Assembly (NCBI RefSeq): GCF_002864685.1
Contig: NZ_NMQZ01000043.1
Coordinates: 1-44,521 of the forward strand
Length of the DNA stretch: 44,521 nt
DNA from: Alloalcanivorax mobilis
GTDB taxonomy: Bacteria; Pseudomonadota; Gammaproteobacteria; Pseudomonadales; Alcanivoracaceae
Reading direction: 5' to 3'
How positions within the stretch are numbered: the first letter of the stretch is position 1; every line of letters begins with the position of its first letter. Shown piece by piece: positions 26,580-36,274 of this stretch. The translations under genes and the position numbers were made by a program. The notes under the pieces are model-generated. The model was not told the origin of the DNA and did no database searches. It saw only the letters and a list, made by a program, of their open reading frames with translations.

Positions 26580-26596
26580 CCGCTCTGGTGGTGATC

Positions 26597-26624
26597 AAAA
26601 AAGCCCGCTTCGGCGGGCTTTTTT
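26597..26624 (+). terminator. Rho-independent terminator of glcB
   Basis: AAAAAAGCCCGC-TTCG-GCGGGCTTTTTT: perfect stem with a UUCG tetraloop and T6, 18 bases after the glcB stop. The A-run makes it usable on the minus strand too, where it serves the convergent exported-protein genes. Confidence 0.95.
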
Positions 26625-26630
26625 GTGGGA

Positions 26631-26681
26631 GCAAGCCGCAAGCCGCAAGCCGCAAGCTCAGCCTGTAGCTTGTAGCTTACA
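26631..26681. repeat. Inverted heptamer array, locus C
   Basis: Left array GCAAGCC x3 then GCAAGCT (26631-26658); right array GCCTGTA, GCTTGTA, GCTTACA (26661-26681), reverse-complement in type to the left units. Period is exactly 7 within each arm. The right end overlaps the stop codon of the minus-strand secretin-like gene. Same unit family as locus A at 5881. Confidence 0.85.
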
Positions 26682-27420
26682 ACCCCCTGACCTCCACCTT
26701 GACCTCCAGAGGCAGTTCCGCCTGGCGGGTTTGTACGCGCACCGAGCCGAGCCCGGCGGCGCTGTCACGTTCGCTGACGCTGATCGCGCCGAGCGGCTGC
26801 CATTGCCCCGGGGTCAGCATCAGGGTGCTGGTGCTGCCCTGGGTACGGGCGTGGCCGCGCGCGTCGGGCGGCTCGTCGAAGCGTTGCTCGATGCTCAGGC
26901 GCACGCGCCCGTCGGCGGTCATTTGCGGGGTCACGCGGATGCCTTGTTTTAGGCTCACCAGCGCCGGGTAATAAGTGCCCGAGAGGGCCACCAGGGTGCC
27001 CTGGCTGATGCCGGCGGCATGGCCGGTGAGGGTGCTGATCTGATAATGATCCTGACGTTCACCGCGTTGCCCGGTGGCGCCCAGGGTGATGCGGCCCTGC
27101 TGGATACCGGCGCGGGCGGCGCTGCTCTCGGTGCTGCCGACGCGGCGAAAATGCACCACCACGGTGCGGGGTGCGTCGGGCATGTCGCCCAGGGCGGCGA
27201 GAATTTCGTCAAAGTTGGCTTCGGTGGTGCGGATGATCAGCTTGCCCTGGTAGGCGTTGACGTAACCGTCCGCCGGCACCAGCGGTTCGATCACCGGCAC
27301 CAGCGCGGCGGCATCGCTGCGCTGGATAATATGGATCGACATCTGCGCTTGCAGCGGCGTGGCCAGCGCCAGACACAGGCTCAGGCAGAGCAGGGCGAGT
27401 GGTGAACGAAGGCGGGACAT
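26677..27420 (-). CDS. Exported secretin-N-like protein, function unknown
   Basis: 247 residues. An N-terminal Sec signal (RSPLALLCLSLCLALATPLQAQ) is followed by about 70 residues resembling a secretin N1/NolW-type ring-building domain (VPVIEPLVPADGYVNAYQGKLIIRTTEANFDEILAALGDMP, then a VVVHFRRV strand). The rest contains YQISTLTGHAAGISQGTLVALSG, similar to the segment that enters the secretin beta-domain, but the protein ends before a pore or gate could form. It is therefore an orphan, probably periplasmic, secretin-derived protein. Located 97 bases downstream of the MORN-repeat gene on the same strand and possibly in one transcript. No signature of a complete secretion system nearby. Confidence 0.7.
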   Translation of the reverse strand: MSRLRSPLALLCLSLCLALATPLQAQMSIHIIQRSDAAALVPVIEPLVPADGYVNAYQGKLIIRTTEANFDEILAALGDMPDAPRTVVVHFRRVGSTESSAARAGIQQGRITLGATGQRGERQDHYQISTLTGHAAGISQGTLVALSGTYYPALVSLKQGIRVTPQMTADGRVRLSIEQRFDEPPDARGHARTQGSTSTLMLTPGQWQPLGAISVSERDSAAGLGSVRVQTRQAELPLEVKVEVRGL

Positions 27421-27517
27421 AGTGCGGGTCCGGTGGCGATGATGGCCCATGATAGCCGTCCACCCGGTGGCTGGTAAGCACCGCCGGGTGGAGGGGCATC
27501 CGGTGCTGAGCGGCCTG

Positions 27518-29188
27518 TCAGCGGCGTGGGCCATCGATGTGCTGGTTGTCGTGCCAGCGCATGGGCATCAGCGTGCCGTCCCGGTCACGCAGGTAACCTT
27601 CGCCCTCTCGCCGGTCATCGCGGTAGGGAATGATCGATTGCACCCGGCCGTGCTCGTCGTACTCGACGAAGCGGCCCTGGCGCTTGCCGTTTTGGTAGGC
27701 GCCGGTCAGCAACGGGTAACCTTCGCGGCTGATTTTCCGCCATCGCCCGTCCAGCTTGTCGTCGCGGAAGCGCACCTGCATCAGGTGGCTGTCGTAAGGA
27801 GCGCTCAGTAGCGCTTCGCCCTGGCGCTGGCCGTTTTCGAAGCGCAGTTTCAGGGTCGGCTCGCCGTCGCTGTTGAACTCTTCCCAGACTCCGGCGCGCT
27901 TGCCGTCGCGGTAAACATGGCGGGCCAGCAGCTCGCCGTCGGCGCTGCGGTCGATCTGCTCGCCGTCCATTTCGCCGTTGTTGTAATGGCCGGTGTGGAC
28001 CACGCCGTCGTCTTTAATGGTGCGCCAGGCGCCGTCGCGCTGGCCCATTTTATAGTGGCCGGATTCCACCACCTGGCCCTGTTCGTTCTCGGTGCGCCAG
28101 TCGCCGTGGTACTCGCCCCGCTGGTAGTGCAGGTACTTCCACCACTGTTGGTCGGGGCCGGTGCGTTCGCGACCTTCGCCGTGGCGTCTGCCGTCCTGAT
28201 AGTGGTACTCGGCGATCAGGCGCTCGCCGCGATACTGGTGCCAGACACCGGTCGGCTTGCCGTCTTTCATCCGCCCTTCGCGGCGCACACCACGATGGTT
28301 GGTGGCGACGTAGCGGCCCTGTTCGACGCGATCAACGGTGTGGCGTAAACCGCTGACGCGGCCGTCGGTGAAATCGATCCGCCAGCGGGTGTCCTGGTTG
28401 GGGTAGGACAATCCCACACGGCTGACCTGGCCGTCGCGGTGATCGGCGATGACGTACAGCCACACCGGGGCGTCGTTGCGATAGTGCCCTTGGGCGTCGC
28501 GGTGATAATAGACTTGGCGGCGTACCAGTTCGCCGTCGGAGTTGCGCGAATAGGATTCCAGCACCCCCGGGGCGGTGTAATCGGAATGGCCGATCAGATT
28601 GCCGTCGCGATCATAGCGGTTGTAGAACTGGTCGTAGCGGCCATCGCGGTAACGTCTTTGTTCATAGATCTGGCCGTTCTCGGGGTAATAGCTCACGTGC
28701 ATGCCGTTGCGCTGGCCGTTTTGGTAGGGCTCATCCAGCAGTTTCGCGCCTTGTTCGTCGAACATTTCCTCGACGCCGTGCCGCTCGCCATGGCGATAGG
28801 GAACGCTGCGTTCCAGTTGGCCATTGTCGTAGAAGATCTCATGGTCGCCGTGCAGGCGCCCTTGAGCGTCGCTGTGGCCGCGCTCCTTGACCTGGCCGTT
28901 CGGGTACAGGTAGCGCCAGTCGCCGAGCCAGGCACCGTCCGCGTCGCCGTCCGCGCTGACGCGCACGCCTTCGCCATACAGGGCATCGCCGTCGCGGTAA
29001 TGGGCGCGATAAAGATAGCCGGGGCCATCCGGGTTCTCGGGCAAGGGCAGGTCCAGATAGTACAGGGCCTTGTCAGTCCGCTCCGTGGGGGTGTCGTAGG
29101 CGCTGAAGTACTGGCGGTCGGCGTGGCCGCAGACGGCGCCACCGAGCAGCAGCACGGCGGTGGCCAGGCGGATGCGATACCCGATCAT
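27518..29188 (-). CDS. Exported MORN/YwqK-repeat protein
   Basis: 556 residues with a Sec signal peptide (about 1-24, ending VCGHA). The rest is built of roughly 15 tandem units of about 23 residues of the MORN/YwqK type, for example YPNGQVKERGHSDAQGRLHG and YKMGQRDGAWRTIKDDGVVHTGHY. Databases often label such proteins 'YwqK family antitoxin', but nothing here supports a toxin-antitoxin role. It would be an extended beta-structure in the periplasm or at the cell surface. Its ATG overlaps the stop of the upstream lipoprotein gene by 4 bases, so the two are translationally coupled and probably act together. Confidence 0.8.
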   Translation of the reverse strand: MIGYRIRLATAVLLLGGAVCGHADRQYFSAYDTPTERTDKALYYLDLPLPENPDGPGYLYRAHYRDGDALYGEGVRVSADGDADGAWLGDWRYLYPNGQVKERGHSDAQGRLHGDHEIFYDNGQLERSVPYRHGERHGVEEMFDEQGAKLLDEPYQNGQRNGMHVSYYPENGQIYEQRRYRDGRYDQFYNRYDRDGNLIGHSDYTAPGVLESYSRNSDGELVRRQVYYHRDAQGHYRNDAPVWLYVIADHRDGQVSRVGLSYPNQDTRWRIDFTDGRVSGLRHTVDRVEQGRYVATNHRGVRREGRMKDGKPTGVWHQYRGERLIAEYHYQDGRRHGEGRERTGPDQQWWKYLHYQRGEYHGDWRTENEQGQVVESGHYKMGQRDGAWRTIKDDGVVHTGHYNNGEMDGEQIDRSADGELLARHVYRDGKRAGVWEEFNSDGEPTLKLRFENGQRQGEALLSAPYDSHLMQVRFRDDKLDGRWRKISREGYPLLTGAYQNGKRQGRFVEYDEHGRVQSIIPYRDDRREGEGYLRDRDGTLMPMRWHDNQHIDGPRR

Positions 29189-31365
29189 TGTGGTAACCCC
29201 GGCAAGGTGGCGTTCATTTCCCGGGTGCGTTCGCCTTCGGTGCGCAAGAACACCACCTCCTGGACCGTTCCCCAGAACCGGTGAATCGGAGCCTCTGGTT
29301 GGGTTTGATCGCGGTTCTCCGTGGTGCTGTTTTCGGCACCGCCGGTGTTGTCATCAGCGCGGTTGCCGCTGTCGTTCAGCGGCTGCAAAGCCAGCCCGGT
29401 GGCGTCGCGGGCATCGAAGCCGATCGACCCGGCGAGGTTGCATTGTTCGGGCACACGCACGCTGTGCGGGTCCACGAATTCCACGCATCCGGGCCGCTCG
29501 CGGGTGGCGGTGACGGTGTGCACCCGGGCCGGGCAACTGACTTGGAAGGCCACGTCCCGACCGTAGAAATACTGGATTTTATCGTCTTCGGTGCGCAGCT
29601 CGAAGCCACTGCGGGCATCGTCATCATCGCCGCCGCCAATCACCCAGGAAAAGTGCAGGGGCGTGCCGTGGTAGTCGGTGCCCTGTTCCGGTGTCAGGGT
29701 GCACAGGCGCAGGCCGGGTGGGCCGGTGACGCGCAGGCGGTTGTCCTGAAGGCCACTGATTTCCATCTGCTCAATCAACGTCTCCGGGGCGTCCGGCAGC
29801 GGCGGGATCGAGGAGAGACCATGACGCACCCCCGGTGGCTGCGCGTTGCCCGGCTCGGGCGTGGGCCGCAGGGTAAGGGTGAGCGGTTGCTCTTCGCTGC
29901 GCAGCGGCGTGACCCGCAAGGCGCGGATCGGCGATTTGCTCTGGTACACGAACACCTCCTCGGGCAGGCCCAGGGTGAGGCGCTCGACAAACGTCTTCGC
30001 CGACTCGTCGCCCTGCTTCGCCGGGCGTGAGACCATGGCGAAGGCGATGGGCTCGCCGTCTTCGCCGAGGGGCTGGGCGGCAATCCGCGCCGCGCCGCTG
30101 ACCCGCACCTGAACCTGGCCGTCTTTCCAATCGTCGATGCTGACGCCCTCGGGGAGCCCCTGGCCGTCACGTCGCACGGTGACCGGCTCGCCGGCCAGCC
30201 ACAACTCGGCGATGGCGTCGACTTTAAAGGGGGCATCGGCGGCGGGCTGGGTGTCGGGGCGGGGAATCAGCAAATCCCGGTCGCTGAGACTTTCCACCGG
30301 TTCGGCAAGACGGTACAGGCCGCCGCTTTCCGCCAACCGGTTGAGCACCAGCGCCTCGGGGGGATCGCCGTGGAAACCGGTGAAACGCAGGTTCACCTGG
30401 CCGAGCTCGCTGGCCAGCACCCAGTCACCCCGGGTCAGCACCCGGCCCTCCTCGATTTCGTAGAAAAGGCTGTCGGCAAGGCTCTCGAGCAGCCGCTTCA
30501 GCTCGGCGCGGTCGCGCCAGCGTGTCGGGTCGCGGGGTTCATGGAAGTTGGGGCTGTGCAGCTGACGTTCAAAGAAATCGGAGTACATTTGCACGCGCAC
30601 CGGGTCCAGGTCCCAGTCGTTCACCGGCAGCGGGTAATGCCGCTGGCTGAGCAGCATCAAGCGCTGCTCAACTTCCACTTCCTGCTCGGGCAGGGTCATG
30701 CGGCTGCTCAGCCGCAACGCCTCGGGCATGCCCGAGGGCAGGCGCGCGATCATGCGGGCCTGGCCCTCCACGTTGTCGCCATCGAGGGTCAATGCCATCA
30801 GCACCCGCTCGCCCTGCCGGGCGAGAACGCGGTATTCCGCGTTCACCGGCGGCAGCCCCCAGAGCGCCGCGCTGGCGCTCCAATGATCGCCGGGGCGGGG
30901 GTCGTCGGGCAGCGGCACCGAAGTGGCGGTGGACTGATTGAGCAGCGTTTCCACTTTGTCGCCGAAACGTTCCTTGAGTTGCTTGTAAAGCGCCGGGTCG
31001 GCGATGCGGGTTTCCTTGACCTCGCCGTCCTCGATGCGGCTCAGGGTGCCGCTGCCGAGGAATTCGCTCATCTGCGCGGCGCGTTTGCCGGCGCGTTCCA
31101 GGTGGCGGGTATCCAGCTCGCCCAGGTTGCCCAGGCGCAGCCAGGGCAGGGTGGTGCGAATCCACAGGCCATCGTCCTGGCTGTCGTCGACCCGGTTGTG
31201 GACCAGCGCGGTGAGCGCCACGTCCTGGTCATAGCCACTGGACAGCTTGGTCATGGTTTGCTGGGAGAGCAGCAGGAATTCGTCTTCGAAATCGGCGGCG
31301 GGCGGGGTGTCATCCTGGCAGGCGGACAAGGCAAAAAGGCAGAAAAAGGCGATAAAAAAACGCAT
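29185..31365 (-). CDS. Large lipoprotein of unknown function
   Basis: 726 residues. Signal peptide ending in the lipobox LSAC with Cys16; the next residue is Gln, not Asp, so outer-membrane sorting by Lol is likely. The mature part has no domain that I recognise: an N-terminal region of about 330 residues of mixed alpha/beta, then several beta-rich stretches with many Pro, Gly and Asp residues suggestive of Ig-like or sandwich modules. A few Cys residues near the C-terminus (LRLCTLTPE, QVSCPARV, ERPGCVEF, PEQCNLAGS) could form disulfides. Start at MRFFIAFF is fixed by the signal peptide. First gene of a coupled pair with the MORN-repeat gene. Confidence 0.75.
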   Translation of the reverse strand: MRFFIAFFCLFALSACQDDTPPAADFEDEFLLLSQQTMTKLSSGYDQDVALTALVHNRVDDSQDDGLWIRTTLPWLRLGNLGELDTRHLERAGKRAAQMSEFLGSGTLSRIEDGEVKETRIADPALYKQLKERFGDKVETLLNQSTATSVPLPDDPRPGDHWSASAALWGLPPVNAEYRVLARQGERVLMALTLDGDNVEGQARMIARLPSGMPEALRLSSRMTLPEQEVEVEQRLMLLSQRHYPLPVNDWDLDPVRVQMYSDFFERQLHSPNFHEPRDPTRWRDRAELKRLLESLADSLFYEIEEGRVLTRGDWVLASELGQVNLRFTGFHGDPPEALVLNRLAESGGLYRLAEPVESLSDRDLLIPRPDTQPAADAPFKVDAIAELWLAGEPVTVRRDGQGLPEGVSIDDWKDGQVQVRVSGAARIAAQPLGEDGEPIAFAMVSRPAKQGDESAKTFVERLTLGLPEEVFVYQSKSPIRALRVTPLRSEEQPLTLTLRPTPEPGNAQPPGVRHGLSSIPPLPDAPETLIEQMEISGLQDNRLRVTGPPGLRLCTLTPEQGTDYHGTPLHFSWVIGGGDDDDARSGFELRTEDDKIQYFYGRDVAFQVSCPARVHTVTATRERPGCVEFVDPHSVRVPEQCNLAGSIGFDARDATGLALQPLNDSGNRADDNTGGAENSTTENRDQTQPEAPIHRFWGTVQEVVFLRTEGERTREMNATLPGLPQ

Positions 31366-31435
31366 ACTTACAACTCCGTGAAAGCGGAAGTGTAACGAAG
31401 ACACGGGCCGAATGGGGCGCGCGGCGGCAAAATTG

Positions 31436-31455
31436 TGAAAAAGCCCGCTTTTTCA
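31436..31455. other. Perfect 9-bp dyad upstream of the lipoprotein gene
   Basis: TGAAAAAGC-CC-GCTTTTTCA, 70 bases upstream of the lipoprotein start and 40 bases left of the MITE. It could be an operator, or the core of an old terminator (AAAAAGC/GCTTTTT). The rest of 31366-31495 shows no gene. Confidence 0.5.
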
Positions 31456-31495
31456 TGATCCGTGGCGCCGCGCGGTACAACTGTGAATCGGCTTA

Positions 31496-31669
31496 GGGCC
31501 TGTTCACACTAATTTGATGGTCGCGCCGGAGGTCGTTTTCGCGCAAACCAAGGCGCGGTGAGCGCGGTGTGGGCCGCCACACAAGCGAACCGCAACGCGG
31601 GATTGCGCGAAAACGACCCCGGCCCTTCGGGTTAGCAACGCGACCATCATAATTAGTGTGAACAGGCCC
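31496..31669. mobile_element. MITE-like element with TA target duplication
   Basis: 174-bp non-coding element. The ends are inverted repeats of about 30 bases: GGGCCTGTTCACACTAATT at the left, and its reverse complement after ATCATAATTAGTGTGAACAGG at the right, followed inward by ATGGTCGCG on both sides with a small offset. Flanked by TA on each side (31494-31495 and 31670-31671), the target duplication of IS630/Tc1-mariner type transposons. No open reading frame of a transposase. The right end stops just before the ribosome-binding site of the TrmB-like gene. Confidence 0.85.
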
Positions 31670-31683
31670 TAGAGGACGCAAAG

Positions 31684-32373
31684 GTGTTCGGCAACAGCGA
31701 GGCAGTCAGCTCCAACCAAACGGACCCGCACCCGGGGCTGGAGAACATCGTGCGCCGGCATCAGCGCAACCCCTGGCGGGCGCCGCTGGCGGACCATGAC
31801 CGGGCGGCATTCGTCGAGGCGCAACGGTGGCGGCAAGCGCGCGGCGCGCACCGTCCGGTGATTCTCGATTCCGGGTGTGGCACGGCGCGCTCCTCGGTGT
31901 GTCTGGCGCTGCGTTATCCCGAGGCGCTGGTGTTCGGGCTGGATCAGTCCGAGCATCGCTTGGCGCGGGGCAGGCGGCGGTTCTCGCCGTTGCCCGACAA
32001 TCTGTTGCTGCTGCGCACCGACTGCGCCGGCTTCTGGCGGCTGGCCGGGCAGGCCGGTTGGCGGCCGTGGGCGCATTACCTGCTCTATCCCAACCCCTGG
32101 CCAAAAAGCGCGCATCTGAAACGCCGCTGGCATGGCCATCCGGTGTTCCCGGATCTGCTTACTCTGGGCGGCACTCTGCGGCTGCGCAGCAACTGGGAGC
32201 TGTATCTGCGGGAAATGGCCCAGGCTCTGGCGTTGGCCGGGCAAGCTTCACGGTTGGCGGTGCTTGAGGACGGCAGCGAGCCGCTCACCGATTTCGAGGA
32301 TAAATATCGGCACAGCGGTCACCGGCTCTGGGAACTGGTGGCGCCGTTGACGCCGCCGCCGGATCAGCCCTGA
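31684..32373 (+). CDS. TrmB-like tRNA (guanine-N7)-methyltransferase family protein
   Basis: 229 residues, SAM-dependent. The SAM-binding motif is ILDSGCGTARSSVCLA, and LLYPNPWPKSAHLKRRW is the TrmB signature (xxPDPWxKxxHxKRR form with N for D), followed by RSNWELYLREM, the analogue of the TrmB TDWExYxxxM stretch. It is probably a TrmB paralogue; the divergence from the canonical motif suggests changed RNA specificity. Start is GTG with AGAGGA 7 bases upstream, lying immediately right of a MITE, which may have replaced or supplied its promoter. Confidence 0.82.
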   Translation: MFGNSEAVSSNQTDPHPGLENIVRRHQRNPWRAPLADHDRAAFVEAQRWRQARGAHRPVILDSGCGTARSSVCLALRYPEALVFGLDQSEHRLARGRRRFSPLPDNLLLLRTDCAGFWRLAGQAGWRPWAHYLLYPNPWPKSAHLKRRWHGHPVFPDLLTLGGTLRLRSNWELYLREMAQALALAGQASRLAVLEDGSEPLTDFEDKYRHSGHRLWELVAPLTPPPDQP

Positions 32374-32532
32374 AGCGCGTGAACGGCTACGGACGCACTT
32401 GGCGCGGCTCTCTCCGGGTTGCCGTGGGCGCGCTGCCAGTGCTGCTCGAACTGGCGGGCCAGTGCCGGCCGCCGCGGCCATAAGCGGCGGCGGCAGGCGA
32501 GAATCCGCTCGGCGAGGGCGGGCGCGGTGGCA

Positions 32533-32958
32533 TCAGACCAGCAGTTTGAACATTTGCCGGTGTGGGATGTGGGCATCCATGAACACGCCGCCAGAGGCGG
32601 AGAAGCCGGCGGATTCATAGAAGCTGGTGGCGTGGGTCTGGGCGTACAGGAAGATTTCGTTCATGCCGGCGCCGCGGGCGGTTTCCTCGGCGGCGATCAG
32701 CAGGGAACGGCCGACACCCGTGTTGCGGTGGGTTTCGAGCACGCACAACCGGCTGATTTGCCCACTGCCCAGCAGGCGCAGGCAGCCAATCGGGCGTTGC
32801 TCGCCATCACGGGCCAGAAAGTGACGGGCGGCCGGGTCGGCGCCGTCCCATTCCAACTCTTCGGGCACGCCCTGTTCGCCAATAAAGACGCGTTCGCGCA
32901 GGGCGCGCAGATCAGTCTGGTGTTGGTCCCAGGAGGTTTCAATAATGCTAAAGGCCAT
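32533..32958 (-). CDS. GNAT-family N-acetyltransferase
   Basis: 141 residues, ElaA-like GNAT fold. LRERVFIGEQGVPEELEWDGAD is the N-terminal acceptor-side segment; the acetyl-CoA-binding motif A reads RLCVLETHRNTGVGRSLLIAAEE; FYESAGF is the motif-B/C end. Acceptor unknown. Starts 10 bases after the roxA stop in the same direction, so it is the last gene of the nudJ-to-GNAT operon. The 159 bases between its stop and the TrmB-like gene contain no supported gene. Confidence 0.88.
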   Translation of the reverse strand: MAFSIIETSWDQHQTDLRALRERVFIGEQGVPEELEWDGADPAARHFLARDGEQRPIGCLRLLGSGQISRLCVLETHRNTGVGRSLLIAAEETARGAGMNEIFLYAQTHATSFYESAGFSASGGVFMDAHIPHRQMFKLLV

Positions 32959-32968
32959 GGCGTTCTCG

Positions 32969-34102
32969 TTAAAGCTCGGCAAAGTAGCCCTGGTCTATCC
33001 AGTCGTTGAGCAGAGCCCGGCCGCCTTCGGTCAGTACGGCGGCCAGTTCGTCGTGTTGGTAGCGGCGCTTGCGGGCAAGCAGGCTCGCCAGAGGTTTCTG
33101 GTCCGGGTTCAATGGCCAGGGTTCGCCGTTGATCCAGATGAGGTTGTCCAGACAGATCAGCCGGGCGCCGCCGTGGCGCACCAGCGCGGTGTCGGGATCG
33201 GCGGCGCGAATCTGCTCCGCCTCGATCAGAAAATCAAGCCCGCTTTGCCGGGGCGTGCTTAGCCAGCGGCACACGGCGCTGGCGGCGGCCTCGCGGTTGA
33301 GCAGGTCAAAGGCCCGCTCAAGCATGCCTTTCAGCTCGGCGGGTTGCAGGTGGCCGGCATCGATGGTGGGCGTGCGCCCGGGGTCCTGATACAAAGCCGG
33401 CCCGACGTCAGCCAGGCTTTCGGCGACCATTTCGGCGAGCAAATCGCGATAATCGGGAGCCCGGAAGCCCACCGACCAGGTCACGCAGTCGCTGTCCAGG
33501 GCGACGCCATGGTGGGCCACGCCCGGCGGCAGATAGAGCACGTCGCCGGGTTCGGCGATGTGCTCTTCGATGACCGGCATATCGGCGAGCATCTTCAGCG
33601 GCGTGTCGCTGCGCTGCGGCGTTTCATCGTCACAGAGTGGGCCGAGCTGCCAATGGCGCCGCCCCGAGGCCTGAATCAGAAACACATCGTATTGATCGAA
33701 ATGAGGTCCGACGCTGCCGCCCTCGGCGGCGTAGCTGATCATGATGTCCTCGATCCGCCAGCCGGGCAGAAAGTCGAAATCGTCGAGCAACAGCGAGGTT
33801 TCGGTGAGGTAGTGGTCCACCGACTGCACCAGCAGGGTCCAGTCCCGTTCGCCGAGGCTGGCGAAATCGCCCGCTTCGAAGGGCCCCTGACGCAGGTTCC
33901 AGGGGCCGTTTCCGGCGCCTTCAATCAGCCGCGATTCCACCTCCGGCTCCAGGGTCAGCCCGGCCAGGGTGTCCGCGTCTGGATGCTCCAGGCCACTGGC
34001 GCTGCCTGGCATGAACAGGCTGGCGCGTTGCCAGTAACGCTGGAGGAAGTCCTCCGGCGTCATCGGCAGCCTGAAGCGGGGCAGAACGGATTCGTCGTGC
34101 AT
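32969..34102 (-). CDS. roxA: Ribosomal protein L16 arginine hydroxylase (JmjC-like)
   Basis: 377 residues, matching YcfD/RoxA. A cupin/JmjC domain with the iron-binding HxD in GPHFDQYDVFLIQ and the distal His in PPGVAHHG, then a C-terminal winged-helix-like region. It hydroxylates an Arg of ribosomal protein L16 using 2-oxoglutarate, O2 and Fe(II). Located 39 bases after purB in the same direction. In E. coli the homologue is separated from purB by phoPQ; here no phoPQ is present. Confidence 0.93.
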   Translation of the reverse strand: MHDESVLPRFRLPMTPEDFLQRYWQRASLFMPGSASGLEHPDADTLAGLTLEPEVESRLIEGAGNGPWNLRQGPFEAGDFASLGERDWTLLVQSVDHYLTETSLLLDDFDFLPGWRIEDIMISYAAEGGSVGPHFDQYDVFLIQASGRRHWQLGPLCDDETPQRSDTPLKMLADMPVIEEHIAEPGDVLYLPPGVAHHGVALDSDCVTWSVGFRAPDYRDLLAEMVAESLADVGPALYQDPGRTPTIDAGHLQPAELKGMLERAFDLLNREAAASAVCRWLSTPRQSGLDFLIEAEQIRAADPDTALVRHGGARLICLDNLIWINGEPWPLNPDQKPLASLLARKRRYQHDELAAVLTEGGRALLNDWIDQGYFAEL

Positions 34103-34141
34103 GAAAGCCTCGTTAACGCGGGGCCGCTGGCCCGGCGTGGG

Positions 34142-35647
<1,506 letters not shown>

Positions 35648-36274
35648 TTATAACTCACTGAATTTTATACTATTAAGAATTTTCAGTTGCTGCTTCCGTT
35701 GGAGCAGAAGGCGCCAGCGGCGCCCGCCCATCTGATGCCACAAAAAAGCGGCGCGGACGCCGGCCAGAAACAGGGCGCGAATGCGGGCGGCGTTGTCCTC
35801 GTCTTGCAGCAGGGCGGGCTCACCCTGCACCCGGATGCGAAACCGGAAGGTACCCAGGGTGTCCAGGTAGATGCCCGCCAGGCGGTGGCAAAAGGCGTTG
35901 CTGGCGAGGTTGTCGAAATGGGCGCGCTGGCCTTCCAGGGCAATCAGGCGGTGGCGCAGTATGCTGATCACGTCGCTGTTCTTGCGCAGCCGCGAGGACA
36001 AATGCAGCAAGGCGAGAGCGTGATTGAGGGCGCGGGCGTTTTCCTTGCTCTGCTCACGGCCGAGGCTGCGACGCAGCAGGCGCAGGCCGTCCTGGAGGCG
36101 GGCGGGTTGCGGATAGATGGCCGGAAAGTCGCTCTCGTTCATCGCCATGACGCCGCCAAACAGGGCTTCCGCGGCGGCGTTGTCGCATTCGCCACGGGTG
36201 GCGACCTGGTCGGCCAGCACCGCGGCCTGGAACACCGCGGCCAGGGCCATGAGTTGCTGCTGCTCGGGGGTCAT
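35648..36274 (-). CDS. hflD: HflD homologue (lysogenization regulator family)
   Basis: 208 residues, HflD family by sequence ([24 protein letters not shown] at the N-terminus, [23 protein letters not shown] in the middle) and by position between mnmA and purB. In E. coli HflD is a cytosolic, membrane-associated protein that affects lambda CII; its housekeeping role is unclear. Start overlaps the mnmA stop by 4 bases (ATGA). The last ~15 codons ([12 protein letters not shown] end) are AT-rich, unlike the rest, so the C-terminus may have been replaced. Confidence 0.9.
   Translation of the reverse strand: MTPEQQQLMALAAVFQAAVLADQVATRGECDNAAAEALFGGVMAMNESDFPAIYPQPARLQDGLRLLRRSLGREQSKENARALNHALALLHLSSRLRKNSDVISILRHRLIALEGQRAHFDNLASNAFCHRLAGIYLDTLGTFRFRIRVQGEPALLQDEDNAARIRALFLAGVRAAFLWHQMGGRRWRLLLQRKQQLKILNSIKFSEL

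Noticed and set aside
27518-29188. YwqK-family antitoxin label
   Set aside because: The protein carries a secretion signal and ~15 MORN-type units and is coupled to a lipoprotein; no toxin gene is linked, so an antitoxin role is not supported.
32364-32535. Possible 58-residue minus-strand continuation after the GNAT gene
   Set aside because: Frame has a sequence like SDATAPALAERILACRRRL but no start codon except inside the GNAT gene, no Shine-Dalgarno and no family I recognise; may be a decayed remnant.
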